A stretch of 64,000 nucleotides of DNA from Burkholderia arboris (GTDB taxonomy: Bacteria; Pseudomonadota; Gammaproteobacteria; Burkholderiales; Burkholderiaceae): positions 1 to 64,000 of the forward strand of contig NZ_CABVPX010000031.1 in NCBI RefSeq assembly GCF_902499125.1. The letters run 5' to 3'. Position 1 is the stretch's first letter. The number at the start of each line of letters is the position of its first letter. Both the position numbers and the translations under genes were made by a program. Of this stretch, positions 34,059 to 43,435 are shown piece after piece. Under the pieces are notes generated by a model. It was given only the letters and a program-made list of their open reading frames with translations, made no database searches and was not told the origin of the DNA.

Positions 34059-34173
34059 GGCGGCGATCGGCTTGGGCGGGCGATGCGTGCAGCTTACCGT
34101 GCGTGGCGCAAGTGCGTGCCCGAAACGCGGTATTTTCGGGCGAACGTACAGTCAAGCGGGCGAGATGAGGAAA

Positions 34174-34196
34174 ATGCCCGCTCATCGAGCGGGCAT
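34174..34196 (-). terminator. Intrinsic terminator downstream of phzF-like gene
   Basis: Ten-base perfect arms ATGCCCGCTC / GAGCGGGCAT with a three-base loop, followed on the minus strand by TTTTCC. It lies 188 bases past the PhzF stop and is the best terminator of that transcript. Otherwise the gap 34059-34383 shows nothing. Confidence 0.7.
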
Positions 34197-34383
34197 GTGA
34201 AGTGGTGGCGCGGGACCGTACCGCAGAATCCCTTCCAAGCCGAAAAGCCCGGCGCCCTGTTTTCTTTCACCTAGCGTCGATCGGCGATGACGTGAGCGTA
34301 CTCAGGCCCGGCGAGACGCTGCACGAAGTGCAGTGGGGCGGGTGGGAGCGCGATGCGCGAAAGCGCCGCCCTGATCGCCCGCG

Positions 34384-35244
34384 TCACACGTTGATCACGC
34401 CGCGCCCGATTTCGATCACGCGCCCGCCGACGCGGATGTCACCCGTAGCGCCGACCGTCAGCCGCAGTCGGCAAGGCCGGCCGACGGCATCGCCCTGCTC
34501 GACCTGAAACGCGGCAGGCAGATCGCGTCCGGCGGCAAGCAACCAGCCACCCAGGTTCGCGCAGGCCGACCCGGTGCCCGGATCCTCCGACACGCCGCCG
34601 CCTTGCTTCACGAAGAAATAGCGGGACACAACCGTCCCCGGGCGCTCGGCGTCGAATGCGAACACATACGCGGTCCTGCGGCCGAGACTGCTCTGAGGCC
34701 AGATGTCGAGGCGGGCGCTGTCAGGCCGCGCGCGCCGCACGGCGGCGGGGTCCTTGAGCGCGACCAGCAACTGGTCTGCACCCGTGTCGACCCAGATCGG
34801 CGGCGCGAGCAGATCGTTCTCGGCGAGGCCCAGCAGCGCCGCCGTCTGCGCATCGGTCAACTGGCACGGTGCCGTTTTCGGCATGCCTGCATGCGGCGCG
34901 GTGAACGTCCACACGTCGTCGTGCGCCTGGACGTCGACAACCCCCGCCTTGAATTCGAGCGCGAGCGTGTCGCCTGCTTTCTGCAGGTCGCGCACGACAT
35001 GCGCGGTACCGAGCGTCGGATGGCCCGCAAAGGCCATTTCATAGCCCGGCGTGAAGATGCGTACGCGCGCATGCGCACGCTCCGACGGCAGCACGAAGGT
35101 CGTCTCCGATAGGTTGAACTGCACGGCCAGCGCCTGCATGGTCGCATCGTCCATGCCGCGCGCATCGTCGAATACGCACAGCGGGTTGCCGCCGAACGTC
35201 GATTCGGCGAAGACATTCAGCAGGCGGAAGGCATACGGGGTCAT
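34384..35244 (-). CDS. PhzF family epimerase/isomerase
   Basis: 286 residues of the diaminopimelate-epimerase-fold PhzF family: F-G-G-N-P-L-C-V-F near residue 17, catalytic E47 in N-L-S-E-T-T-F, A-G-H-P-T-L-G-T-A-H, and a C-terminal D-P-G-T-G-S-A-C-A-N. No other phenazine genes are nearby, so it is one of the many stand-alone PhzF-like proteins of unknown substrate. Confidence 0.88.
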   Translation of the reverse strand: MTPYAFRLLNVFAESTFGGNPLCVFDDARGMDDATMQALAVQFNLSETTFVLPSERAHARVRIFTPGYEMAFAGHPTLGTAHVVRDLQKAGDTLALEFKAGVVDVQAHDDVWTFTAPHAGMPKTAPCQLTDAQTAALLGLAENDLLAPPIWVDTGADQLLVALKDPAAVRRARPDSARLDIWPQSSLGRRTAYVFAFDAERPGTVVSRYFFVKQGGGVSEDPGTGSACANLGGWLLAAGRDLPAAFQVEQGDAVGRPCRLRLTVGATGDIRVGGRVIEIGRGVINV

Positions 35245-35639
35245 GTGAATCTCGCGTGGATGAAGCGATTGCCCGGCTTCGAAACAGGAGTGATCGGCTG
35301 TCCACAGCCGCGTGATCGATGCATGGGGTGGTCATGCAGTACGCCATTGTGCCCGCAACATGCGATGAAGGGGGCGGCGTACCTGCGATCCGGTTTTCAT
35401 GCATCATCGGGTTGCTTCGATGCGTCGAAGGCGATCCGGTCGAGGCATTCAACCATCCGCAACGATGGCGGATATTTTTTGCGCCGAAGCAGACGGCCGC
35501 GCTCGAACGCGTGTCATTTGCGATCGCATCCGGATGCGGATTCATCGGTTTTACGATAACGACGCCGTGCCCGTGCAACACGTGTCGGGTTCGGTGTCGC
35601 TCAGCGCTTGCAGATTCAAGCATGCAGGAAGGAGGAGAC
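35245..35639. other. 395-base intergenic region
   Basis: Lies between the divergent PhzF and Nudix genes. An open frame runs in from 35319 joined to the Nudix frame, but its translation has no recognisable domain and the strong ribosome site AAGGAGGAG sits at the Nudix start, so I read it as non-coding. No clear operator found. Confidence 0.4.
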
Positions 35640-36296
35640 ATGAAATCCGACAGCGGCGTCCCGAACGCCGATTCGCGGCAGGGCGCGCTGGACGCAATCG
35701 TGCGCGGTGTGGAAGGCTTCCGGATTCCCGCCGCAACGGACTGGTCGACGGCGAAGCACTCCCTCGCGGACAACGACGGCCAGTGGAAATTCTCCGCGGT
35801 CCTGGTCGCGATCGTCACGCGGCGCGAGCCGACGATCCTGCTGACCAAGCGATCGTCGGGGCTCAGCGAATACTCGTCGCACGTGAGTTTTCCGGGCGGG
35901 CGTCCGGCGGAGTCGGATGCCGGCATCGGCGCAACGGCGCTGCGCGAAGCGTTCGAGGAAATCGGCCTCGATCCCGGCGCGGTGCAGGTCGTCGGGTCCA
36001 TGCCGATTCACAAGACCCGCAAGCGCCACCACGCGATTTTTCCGGTGATCGGCCTCGTGCCGGAAGCCGCCGCATGGGAAGCCGCACCGGCCGAAGTCGA
36101 GGAGATCTTCGAGTTTCCGTTCTCCGCGCTGCTGAACCCGGATCTGCCGCGGCAATACAGCGACGGCGAACGTGCCGGTGGCTGGTATTGGGCCGACCAG
36201 CCGCAGGACATCTGGGGCGTGACCGCATTCATCCTGAAGTCGCTGGCCGGTCTCGTGCTCGACACCGCGCACGGCGAGCAGGCCCGTCCCGGCTAG
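35640..36296 (+). CDS. Nudix hydrolase, CoA pyrophosphatase-like
   Basis: 218 residues. The motif V-S-F-P-G-G-R-P, followed by A-L-R-E-A-F-E-E-I-G-L, is the Nudix box with the spacing seen in CoA-cleaving NudL enzymes, and the ending W-G-V-T-A-F-I-L-K is also NudL-like. These split coenzyme A or acyl-CoA into 4'-phosphopantetheine and ADP. ATG 35640 is chosen for its AAGGAGGAG ribosome site. Stand-alone gene; the 266 bases after it (36297-36562) hold nothing I can support. Confidence 0.87.
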   Translation: MKSDSGVPNADSRQGALDAIVRGVEGFRIPAATDWSTAKHSLADNDGQWKFSAVLVAIVTRREPTILLTKRSSGLSEYSSHVSFPGGRPAESDAGIGATALREAFEEIGLDPGAVQVVGSMPIHKTRKRHHAIFPVIGLVPEAAAWEAAPAEVEEIFEFPFSALLNPDLPRQYSDGERAGGWYWADQPQDIWGVTAFILKSLAGLVLDTAHGEQARPG

Positions 36297-36562
36297 GTGC
36301 ATGCATCGGGCGTCGGGCTCGCAAAGGCCGCGCATGCAGACGGCGGAAACTTACGTCGCCAGCGTGGTGCGCTTCGACCGGCGGCGCGGCCAGACGCGCT
36401 TGCACAACGACGGGCGTCGTGCGGGTTCCGCGAACAGATGGCGCGTGTCGCCCCAGGTCGAGGCCGTGTTGGCGATTCTGCTTGAAACCGGCGCCAACGT
36501 GCTTGCACAACGCGCGTCCCTGATCGCGATGCCGACGAGCACGGGACGATGCCGCTGGTTCG

Positions 36563-37156
36563 CTAGCGCAGCGCCAGATCCAGCGGCATCATCGCCGGCC
36601 CGACGGCGGCCAGCAGGCGATCCTTCGATACGCCGTCGCGGGACTGGACGGAAATGCCATGCAACTGCACGGCGTAAAAATCGGCCAATGCGCCGACATC
36701 GGTGCCAGGCTTGAGCTGGCCCTGGGCCAGCGCTTCTCGCAGGCGCTCGAGGATCGATTGCGTCCGGGCTCGGCGATGTTCGGTCAGCCACGCCATGACG
36801 CCTTCGTTGCTGGCCGAGTAGTTCGTGGCGGATGAGACCACCATGCAACCATGAGGGCGGCCGCGCCTGGTATAGGTGGCTATCGCCTCATGCAGCATCG
36901 TCTCGATGGCCACGCGGACATTCGTTTCCCGGAGCGCGCGGTCGGCGAAACCGCCGTCGCTTTGCTCGTAGAGCGCCACGGCTTCCTGGAACAGGGCCTC
37001 CTTGCTGCCAAAGGCGGCGTAGATGCGTGCGGAGGCGATGCCCATGACTTCGACCAGGTCGGACATCGACGTGCCTTCGTAGCCGCGTCGCCAAAACACC
37101 AGCATCGCCTGTTTCAAGGCCGTGTCGCGATCAAATTCCCTCGGTCTTCCTGCCAT
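36563..37156 (-). CDS. TetR family transcriptional regulator
   Basis: 197 residues beginning M-A-G-R-P-R-E-F-D, with helix-turn-helix T-S-M-S-D-L-V-E-V-M-G-I-A-S-A-R-I-Y-A-A-F-G (about 29-50) and a TetR_C-type ligand domain (H-G-C-M-V-V-S-S-A). The start at 37156 is preferred to the in-frame 37228, which would run into the operator. It is divergent from the isomerase-hydrolase operon and most likely represses it through the long palindrome at 37226-37265. Confidence 0.9.
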   Translation of the reverse strand: MAGRPREFDRDTALKQAMLVFWRRGYEGTSMSDLVEVMGIASARIYAAFGSKEALFQEAVALYEQSDGGFADRALRETNVRVAIETMLHEAIATYTRRGRPHGCMVVSSATNYSASNEGVMAWLTEHRRARTQSILERLREALAQGQLKPGTDVGALADFYAVQLHGISVQSRDGVSKDRLLAAVGPAMMPLDLALR

Positions 37157-37208
37157 TGCCTCTCTCGTCTGCCGATCCGTCGTTGCGCCGATTTTATCGC
37201 GTGCCGTG

Positions 37209-37265
37209 TTGACACGGGATATTCCCATGTCCTATTCTTTGTCGATCAACAAAGAATAGGACATG
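37209..37265 (+). promoter_or_regulatory. Promoter covered by a 17-base-arm palindrome
   Basis: TTGACA (37209-37214) and TATTCT (37233-37238), 18 bases apart, form a good promoter. A perfect inverted repeat with 17-base arms (37226-37242 and 37249-37265, six-base centre) covers the -10, the likely start point, the ribosome site AGGA and the first ATG of the isomerase gene. A TetR dimer (or two) would block transcription fully. Confidence 0.75.
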
Positions 37266-38324
37266 CACATGCGTACCCTCAAAGGGCCCAGCCTCCATCT
37301 TGCGCAGTTCGCTGCCGACGTCGCACCTTTCGACAACTTGCCGAACATCGCGCAATGGGCTGCCGGCCTTGGTTTCAAGGCGTTGCAGATTCCCGCCTGG
37401 GAGCGGCGCTTGTTCGATGTGGAGACCGCGGCGCACAGCCAGGACTACTGCGACGAAGTGAAGGGCATGCTGGCCGGGCACGGCCTGGAGATCAGCGAGT
37501 TGACGACGCATATCTTCGGGCAACTGGTGGCGGTGCATCCGGCGTACGACGCGATGTGCGACAACTTCGTCCCGGCGCCCTTGCGCGGCAATCCGGCCAG
37601 GCGCACGGCATGGGCGCTGGAGCGACTCGAGCTGGCGGCACGCGCGTCACGCCGCCTGGGGCTCACCGAGATGGGCACCTTCTCGGGCTCGTTGGCATGG
37701 CCCTACCTGTTTCCGTTTCCGCAACGGCCCGCGGGCCTGATCGAGGCGGCCTTCGATGAACTGGCGCGCCGCTGGCGCCCGATTCTCGATGTCTGCGACG
37801 ACAACGGCGTCAACCTGTGTTACGAGATCCACCCCAGCGAAGATCTGCATGACGGCGTCTCGTTCGAACGATTCCACGCGTTGGTCGACCAGCACGCGCG
37901 TTGCAAGATCCTGTTCGATCCCAGCCATTTCGTGATGCAGCAGCTGGACTATCTGGCCTACATCGACATCTACCGCGAACACATCCGCATGTTCCATGTG
38001 AAGGACGCGGAATTCCAGCCTTCGGGGCGGCAAGGCGTCTATGGCGGCTACAGTTCATGGCTCGATCGTGCGGGTCGTTTCCGTTCGCTTGGCGACGGTC
38101 AAGTCGATTTCAAGGCGATCTTTTCCAAGCTCGCGCAGTACGACTACCCGGGCTGGGCGGTCCTGGAGTGGGAGTGTTGCCTGAAGAACCAGGAGGATGG
38201 CGCACGCGAAGGCGTGGCGTTCATCAACGACCACACGATCCGCGTGACGGAGCGCGCGTTCGACGATTTCGCCGGTGCCGCGGTCGATGCACGGCAAATC
38301 CACACCATGCTCGGCCTGGCGTGA
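37263..38324 (+). CDS. Sugar phosphate isomerase/epimerase family protein
   Basis: 353 residues of the xylose-isomerase-like TIM barrel family: C-Y-E-I-H-P-S-E-D-L-H-D (metal Glu/His), I-L-F-D-P-S-H-F (Asp/His), M-F-H-V-K-D-A-E-F and a late E-W-E-C glutamate, giving the usual metal site. Such enzymes isomerise keto-sugars or inositols; the substrate is unknown. Two ATGs (37263, 37269) are possible; AGGACATG puts the ribosome site very close to the first, so 37269 may be the real one. It begins a TetR-controlled operon with two alpha/beta hydrolases. Confidence 0.86.
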   Translation: MHMRTLKGPSLHLAQFAADVAPFDNLPNIAQWAAGLGFKALQIPAWERRLFDVETAAHSQDYCDEVKGMLAGHGLEISELTTHIFGQLVAVHPAYDAMCDNFVPAPLRGNPARRTAWALERLELAARASRRLGLTEMGTFSGSLAWPYLFPFPQRPAGLIEAAFDELARRWRPILDVCDDNGVNLCYEIHPSEDLHDGVSFERFHALVDQHARCKILFDPSHFVMQQLDYLAYIDIYREHIRMFHVKDAEFQPSGRQGVYGGYSSWLDRAGRFRSLGDGQVDFKAIFSKLAQYDYPGWAVLEWECCLKNQEDGAREGVAFINDHTIRVTERAFDDFAGAAVDARQIHTMLGLA

Positions 38325-38353
38325 GCCGCTCCCACATCACTACGGAAAATCAA

Positions 38354-39238
38354 ATGTCCGCTCAACTTCTGTCTCCGTCGGCCGGCTTCGAAGGCTTTAC
38401 GCATCAATACATCCGCATCGACGGCCAGCGAATCCATTGCGTCATCGCCGGCACGGGCGCTCCCGTCCTGCTGATTCCCGGGTGGCCGCAGACCTGGTAC
38501 GCGTGGCGCCACGTCATGCGCGCACTCGAAGAACGGGGCTTCATGGCCATTGCGGTCGACCCGCCGGGCACCGGCTATTCCGACCGGCCTCACGAGGGTT
38601 ACGACACGGGGCACACGGCCGCGATCATGCATCGTGTGATGGTGGAACTCGGCTTCGACGCGTACCAGGTGGCAGGCCACGATGTCGGGATGTGGGTGGC
38701 CTATGCGCTGGCCAGCGACCGGCCCGAGGCCGTGACGGCGCTGGTCCTGACCGAGGCGGTGATCCCCGGGCTGGCGCCCGCGCCTTCGATCTTCGCGCCA
38801 CCGGAAGAAAACATCTTCCTGTGGCATTTCATGTTCAACCAGCTGGCCGACCTGCCCGAAACGCTGATTGCGGGGCGTGAGCGGGCCTATCTGGAGTTCA
38901 TGTTCGACCGCTGGTCGTTCCGGCGCGACCGCGTGGCCGTCGAGGTCTACGTCGATGCCTATTCATCGCCGGGTGGCCTGCGGGGTGGTTTCTCCTACTA
39001 TCGCGCGATACCGGAGACGATTCGCCAGAATCAGGCGCGGGCGACGCGCAAGCTGACGATGCCGGTGCTCGCCATCGGCGCGGAACACGCCACCCGCGAC
39101 GCGCCGCTGGTTACCATGCGCGACAACGTGACCGACTTGCAGGGCGCGATCGTGCCCGACTGCGGCCACTTCGTGATGGAGGAGGCGCCCGAGGTGTTTA
39201 TCGGGCACCTGCTCCCGTTCCTGGAACGGAGCCGCTGA
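38354..39238 (+). CDS. Alpha/beta hydrolase, epoxide-hydrolase-like
   Basis: 294 residues. L-I-P-G-W-P-Q-T-W-Y-A-W near residue 40 gives the oxyanion hole, the nucleophile elbow G-H-D-V-G-M makes Asp the nucleophile, and D-C-G-H-F-V-M-E-E carries the catalytic His. An aspartate nucleophile with H-G-x-P-like motif points to an epoxide hydrolase or dehalogenase type. It is the second gene of the TetR-controlled operon, 29 bases after the isomerase. Confidence 0.86.
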   Translation: MSAQLLSPSAGFEGFTHQYIRIDGQRIHCVIAGTGAPVLLIPGWPQTWYAWRHVMRALEERGFMAIAVDPPGTGYSDRPHEGYDTGHTAAIMHRVMVELGFDAYQVAGHDVGMWVAYALASDRPEAVTALVLTEAVIPGLAPAPSIFAPPEENIFLWHFMFNQLADLPETLIAGRERAYLEFMFDRWSFRRDRVAVEVYVDAYSSPGGLRGGFSYYRAIPETIRQNQARATRKLTMPVLAIGAEHATRDAPLVTMRDNVTDLQGAIVPDCGHFVMEEAPEVFIGHLLPFLERSR

Positions 39239-39239
39239 G

Positions 39240-40175
39240 ATGCCGGTCGACGCGAACATTGCAGCGTTGCTGGCACAACTGGCCGTGGGCGAACCACCTT
39301 CGTCCCTGACCGAGTTGCGGGAGGCCACGGATGGCGCGCTGCGGGCGTGGCATGGGCCATTGGAATCGATCAGCCGCATGGAAACCCTTGAGGTGCCGAC
39401 GCGCTGCGGGCGACAGATACGCGTGCGTGCCTATTGGCCGCACGACATCGGGGATGGCGGGTTACCGCAACCGGCCATCGTTTATGCGCATGGTGGCGGG
39501 TGGTGCCTGGGTACGCTCGAGCTCTACGACAATCCTTGCCGCGCGTTGGCCAACGCGACGCGGTGCGTCGTGCTGTCGGTCGATTACCGGCTTGCGCCCG
39601 AGCATCCGTTCCCGGGGCCGCTGGAGGACTTCTGCGATGCGCTTGCCTGGGTGTGCCGACACGCGGGCAACCTCGGGCTCGACCCCGGGCGCATCGCCGT
39701 CGGCGGCGACAGTGCCGGGGGCAACCTCGCGGCGGCGGCGTGTCTGGTAGCCCGCGAGCAAGGTGGCCCTGCCATCGCGCATCAGCTGTTGCTGTATCCG
39801 CCGCTCGATGCGTCGATGGACACGGTGTCCTATGGCACTTACGGGCAGGGCTACTATCTGACCAAAGAGGTCATGCAGTACTGCTACGCAATGTACCTGG
39901 ACGATCCGGCCGACGGACGATCGCCTTACGTGTCGCCGCTGCGTGCGCGATCGCACGAGGGGTTGCCGCCCGTCACGTTGCTCGTGTGTGAATTCGATCC
40001 GTTGCGCGACGAAGCGGAAGCGTACGCGAAGCGTTTGCGGCATGCCAAGGTGCCGGTCAATCTGCGTGTGCTGCCCGGAATGGTCCATGGCTGCATTCAC
40101 ATGGGCGGCGTGACGCCGGCCGCGCGTCAAGTGTTCGAGCAGGTCGGAGCGGAGATGCGCCGCGTCTTCCGATAG
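39240..40175 (+). CDS. Alpha/beta hydrolase, hormone-sensitive-lipase family esterase
   Basis: 311 residues with the HSL motif H-G-G-G-W (Y-A-H-G-G-G-W-C-L-G near residue 82) and catalytic G-D-S-A-G-G, then D at F-D-P-L-R-D and H at V-H-G-C. This is an acetyl-esterase type that cleaves small esters. ATG 39240 comes one base after the previous stop, so the two hydrolases are coupled. In the 274 bases after it I see nothing. Confidence 0.88.
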   Translation: MPVDANIAALLAQLAVGEPPSSLTELREATDGALRAWHGPLESISRMETLEVPTRCGRQIRVRAYWPHDIGDGGLPQPAIVYAHGGGWCLGTLELYDNPCRALANATRCVVLSVDYRLAPEHPFPGPLEDFCDALAWVCRHAGNLGLDPGRIAVGGDSAGGNLAAAACLVAREQGGPAIAHQLLLYPPLDASMDTVSYGTYGQGYYLTKEVMQYCYAMYLDDPADGRSPYVSPLRARSHEGLPPVTLLVCEFDPLRDEAEAYAKRLRHAKVPVNLRVLPGMVHGCIHMGGVTPAARQVFEQVGAEMRRVFR

Positions 40176-40449
40176 CGATCCGGTTGCGCGTGGTTTCGAT
40201 GCGCAGCGCCGATGGACGGGATGGACCCGTTCGTGTGCGCGACTGCATCCGGCATGCCCGCGGCATCCACATCGATGTCGATTGTCCGGCCATGCCGGCC
40301 GATGTCATCGCCCGGGTTGGTCCGTGCTTTCCGGGTGATGGCGGCATGCCCGCGCAACGCGCGGTCATGGCCGATCGGTGCAAGGAGGGCATGCATGGGG
40401 GCGGTGCGGACCGGCCGGCATCGTGCATGTGCCGCTCGCGGTTCCCGCG

Positions 40450-41421
40450 TCAATGCGACGACACGAACACCGCATCCTCGAACGGCTCCGGAATCGCGAA
40501 GCTCTCGCGCATGCGCTGCGTCTCCTTCGCGGGCGTCAGGCCGAACAGGCGCTTGAATTCCCGGCTGAACTGCGACGGGCTCGTATAGCCGACCGCATAG
40601 CCGGCCGCCTCCGCCGTCAGGTCCTGACGCACCATCAACAGCCGTGCCTGATGCAGGCGCGTCGACTTCAGGTACTGCATCGGCGACACCTGCGTGATCG
40701 CCTTGAAGTGACTGTGAAAGCTCGGCACGCTCATGCCGGCTTCGCCGGCCAGTTGCGATACGTCGAGCGGCTGCGCGTAGTCGGCATGGATCAGGCGCAA
40801 CGACCGGCCGATCCGGCCGAACTGCCCGCGCATCGCGAGCGCACTGCGCATCGCGCTGCCCTGCGCGCCGGTGAGCACGCGGAAATACAGCTCGCGCAGC
40901 AGCGCCGGGCCGAGCACCGCGGCATCGAGCGGCCGGTGCATCGCCTCGACGAACCGCAGTACCGACGCGTGCATCGCTGCGTCCATCGGCGTCGACATCA
41001 TGCTCCTCGGCGCCTGCACGGGTTCCGCGCTGCCTTCGCGGTCGATCTGCGCGGCGAGTTCGGCGGCCAGCGTGAAATCGAGGTGCAGGTACAGCGCGAG
41101 CAGCGGGCGCTCGGGCGTGGCGTCGGTTTCCATGCTGAACGGGACGGGCACGGCGACGGCCAGGTAATGGTGCTCGTCATACCGATAGCGCTCGCCGCCG
41201 AAGTAGCCGCGCTTGGATCCCTGGCACACGATCACGATACCCGGGTCGTACAGCACCGGCGTGCGCGACAGCGCGCGGTTCGAGCGCAGGATGCGCACGC
41301 TCGGCAGCGCCGTCAGGTTGTAGCCTTCGTCGGGCGCCAGCGCGCGCAGCAGCGTGACCAGGCGCTTCCGGTCGCGCGGCGGCAGCGACGGAGGTCGGGC
41401 GGAGGTGGGGGCCGTGCTCAT
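40450..41421 (-). CDS. AraC family transcriptional regulator
   Basis: 323 residues: an AraC_N sensor domain (V-L-Y-D-P-G-I-V-I-V-C-Q-G-S-K-R-G-Y near residue 58) and a C-terminal AraC HTH domain (M-S-V-P-S-F-H-S-H-F-K-A-I-T and Y-T-S-P-S-Q-F-S-R-E-F-K-R). Start 41421 is taken; 41433 adds four residues. It is divergent from the SDR gene at 41516, which it probably regulates, a very common Burkholderia pair. Confidence 0.9.
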   Translation of the reverse strand: MSTAPTSARPPSLPPRDRKRLVTLLRALAPDEGYNLTALPSVRILRSNRALSRTPVLYDPGIVIVCQGSKRGYFGGERYRYDEHHYLAVAVPVPFSMETDATPERPLLALYLHLDFTLAAELAAQIDREGSAEPVQAPRSMMSTPMDAAMHASVLRFVEAMHRPLDAAVLGPALLRELYFRVLTGAQGSAMRSALAMRGQFGRIGRSLRLIHADYAQPLDVSQLAGEAGMSVPSFHSHFKAITQVSPMQYLKSTRLHQARLLMVRQDLTAEAAGYAVGYTSPSQFSREFKRLFGLTPAKETQRMRESFAIPEPFEDAVFVSSH

Positions 41422-41515
41422 AGTTTTGTGCAAGAAAATCAGCGGAATCGGGCTTAATCGACATCGATCGTCAGACTAGTATGCATGCTTCAATCGACAT
41501 TCGGGAGAAGCACAC

Positions 41516-42349
41516 ATGGCATCAGGCAACATCATGCTCATCACGGGCGTCAGCAGCGGCTTCGGTCGCGCGCTGGCACAGGAGGCGCTGGCGGCCGGTC
41601 ACACGGTGGTCGGCACGGTGCGAAGCGCGCAGGCGGCGCGGGAATTCGAGGCGCTGTCCGCGCAGGCGGCGGTTGCACGCGTGCTCGACGTGACCGACTT
41701 CGAGCGCATCGACGGCGTCGTCGCGGACATCGAGGCGAACGTCGGGCCGGTCGACGTGCTGGTGAACAACGCGGGCTACGGGCACGAGGGGATCATGGAG
41801 GAAGCGCCGCTCGCGGAGATGCGCCGGCAGTTCGACGTGAACGTATTCGGCGCGGTCGCGATGATGAAGGCGGTCGTGCCGTTCATGCGCGAGCGTCGGC
41901 GCGGCCGCATCCTGAACATCACGTCGATGGGCGGTCACGTCACGATGCCGGGCATCGCCTACTACTGCGGCAGCAAATTCGCACTGGAGGGCATTTCCGA
42001 AACGCTCGGCAAGGAGCTCGCGCCGTTCGGCGTGGCCGTGACGGCCGTTGCGCCGGGTTCGTTCCGCACCGACTGGGCCGGCCGCTCGATGGCGCGCACG
42101 CCACGCTCGATCGCCGACTACGACGCACTGTTCGACCCGATCCGCCAGGCGCGCGAGGACAAGAGCGGCAAGCAGTTGGGCGACCCCGCGAAGGCCGCGC
42201 GGGCGATGCTCGCCGTCATGGCAGCCGAACACCCGCCCGCGCACCTGTTGCTCGGCAGCGATGCGCTGCGGCTGGTGCGGAACAAACTGTCGGCACTGGA
42301 CGACGAAATCCGCGCGTGGGAGGCCGTGACGGTTTCGACGGACGGCTGA
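41516..42349 (+). CDS. Short-chain dehydrogenase/reductase
   Basis: 277 residues, classical SDR: cofactor motif T-G-V-S-S-G-F-G (residues 10-17), N-N-A-G, and catalytic S in I-T-S-M-G-G with Y-Y-C-G-S-K (Y-x3-K). The long C-terminal part suggests the group often annotated as oxidoreductases with NADP preference. It is divergent from the AraC regulator. Substrate unknown. Confidence 0.9.
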   Translation: MASGNIMLITGVSSGFGRALAQEALAAGHTVVGTVRSAQAAREFEALSAQAAVARVLDVTDFERIDGVVADIEANVGPVDVLVNNAGYGHEGIMEEAPLAEMRRQFDVNVFGAVAMMKAVVPFMRERRRGRILNITSMGGHVTMPGIAYYCGSKFALEGISETLGKELAPFGVAVTAVAPGSFRTDWAGRSMARTPRSIADYDALFDPIRQAREDKSGKQLGDPAKAARAMLAVMAAEHPPAHLLLGSDALRLVRNKLSALDDEIRAWEAVTVSTDG

Positions 42350-42502
42350 CGCGCGCGGTGCGCAACGCAACGGCGCCGTTCATTTCCTGTCGGCGGATGA
42401 TCGGCCCGCGTGGCCTGTCATGGCATCGGGATTTCACATTAATGTCCGATAATGGCTGCCGGCGAGTGCGCCATGTTCATTCACCTCACAGGAGTCATCG
42501 CG

Positions 42503-43339
42503 ATGCCATACGTCACCACGAAGGATCACGTCGAGATCTTTTACAAGGACTGGGGCCCGAAGGACGCGCAGCCCATCATGTTCCACCATGGCTGGCCGCT
42601 GTCCGGCGACGACTGGGATGCGCAGATGCTCTTCTTCGTCCAGAAGGGTTATCGCGTGATCGCGCACGATCGGCGCGGCCACGGTCGCTCGGCGCAAGTC
42701 TCGGACGGCCACGACATGGATCATTACGCTGCGGACGCGTTCGCCGTCGTCGAAGCGCTCGACCTGCGCAATGCGGTGCACATCGGTCACTCGACGGGCG
42801 GCGGTGAGGTGGCCCGCTACGTCGCGAAGCATGGCGAGCCGGCCGGTCGCGTCGCGAAGGCCGTGCTGGTCAGCGCGGTGCCGCCGCTGATGTTGAAAAC
42901 CGCGTCGAATCCCGACGGCTTGCCGCTCGAAGTGTTCGACGGCTTCCGGAAGGCGCTCGCCGACAATCGTGCGCAGTTCTTCCTCGACGTGCCGAGCGGC
43001 CCGTTCTACGGTTTCAACCGGGAAGGGGCAACCGTGCATCAGGGCGTGATCCGCAACTGGTGGCGCCAGGGCATGGAAGGCAGCGCGAAGGCGCATTACG
43101 AAGGCATCAAGGCGTTCTCGGAAACGGACCAGACCGACGACCTGAAGTCGATCTCCGTCCCGACGCTCGTGCTGCACGGCGAGGACGACCAGATCGTGCC
43201 GATCGCGGATTCCGCGCTGAAGTCGGTCAAGCTGCTGAAGAACGGCACGCTCAAGACCTACCCGGGTTATTCGCACGGCATGCTGACGGTCAACGCGGAC
43301 GTGCTGAACGCCGACCTGCTGGCGTTCGTGCAGGCGTAA
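42503..43339 (+). CDS. Alpha/beta hydrolase of the non-heme chloroperoxidase type
   Basis: 278 residues. H-H-G-W-P-L-S-G-D-D-W near residue 28, G-H-S-T-G-G-G-E as nucleophile elbow, and the late Y-S-H-G-M histidine match cofactor-free haloperoxidases/arylesterases. In vivo role is probably ester hydrolysis. ATG 42503 follows AGGAG; the upstream in-frame ATG at 42452 has no such site. Confidence 0.9.
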   Translation: MPYVTTKDHVEIFYKDWGPKDAQPIMFHHGWPLSGDDWDAQMLFFVQKGYRVIAHDRRGHGRSAQVSDGHDMDHYAADAFAVVEALDLRNAVHIGHSTGGGEVARYVAKHGEPAGRVAKAVLVSAVPPLMLKTASNPDGLPLEVFDGFRKALADNRAQFFLDVPSGPFYGFNREGATVHQGVIRNWWRQGMEGSAKAHYEGIKAFSETDQTDDLKSISVPTLVLHGEDDQIVPIADSALKSVKLLKNGTLKTYPGYSHGMLTVNADVLNADLLAFVQA

Positions 43340-43389
43340 CGATGTTGGGCGCATGCCTGCGTCGGCGGGCTGCGCCGTGACCGGCGGCA

Positions 43390-43430
43390 GGCGATCCGCC
43401 GGCCCCGTTGAAAGGGGCGGCGCGATCGCC
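43390..43430. terminator. Hairpin between convergent genes
   Basis: GGCGATC-CGCCG-GCCCC pairs with GGGG-CGGCG-C-GATCGCC with one-base bulges and a GTTGAAA loop. It lies between the convergent hydrolase (stop 43339) and LysR gene (stop at 43436) and can end both transcripts. Confidence 0.5.
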
Positions 43431-43435
43431 AGGTT

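Noticed and set aside
35319..35639. N-terminal extension of the Nudix protein
   Set aside because: No recognisable domain, and the strong ribosome site lies directly before ATG 35640.
36301..36714. Small open frame after the Nudix gene
   Set aside because: Overlaps the TetR gene, no ribosome site, and its translation is Arg-rich without a motif.
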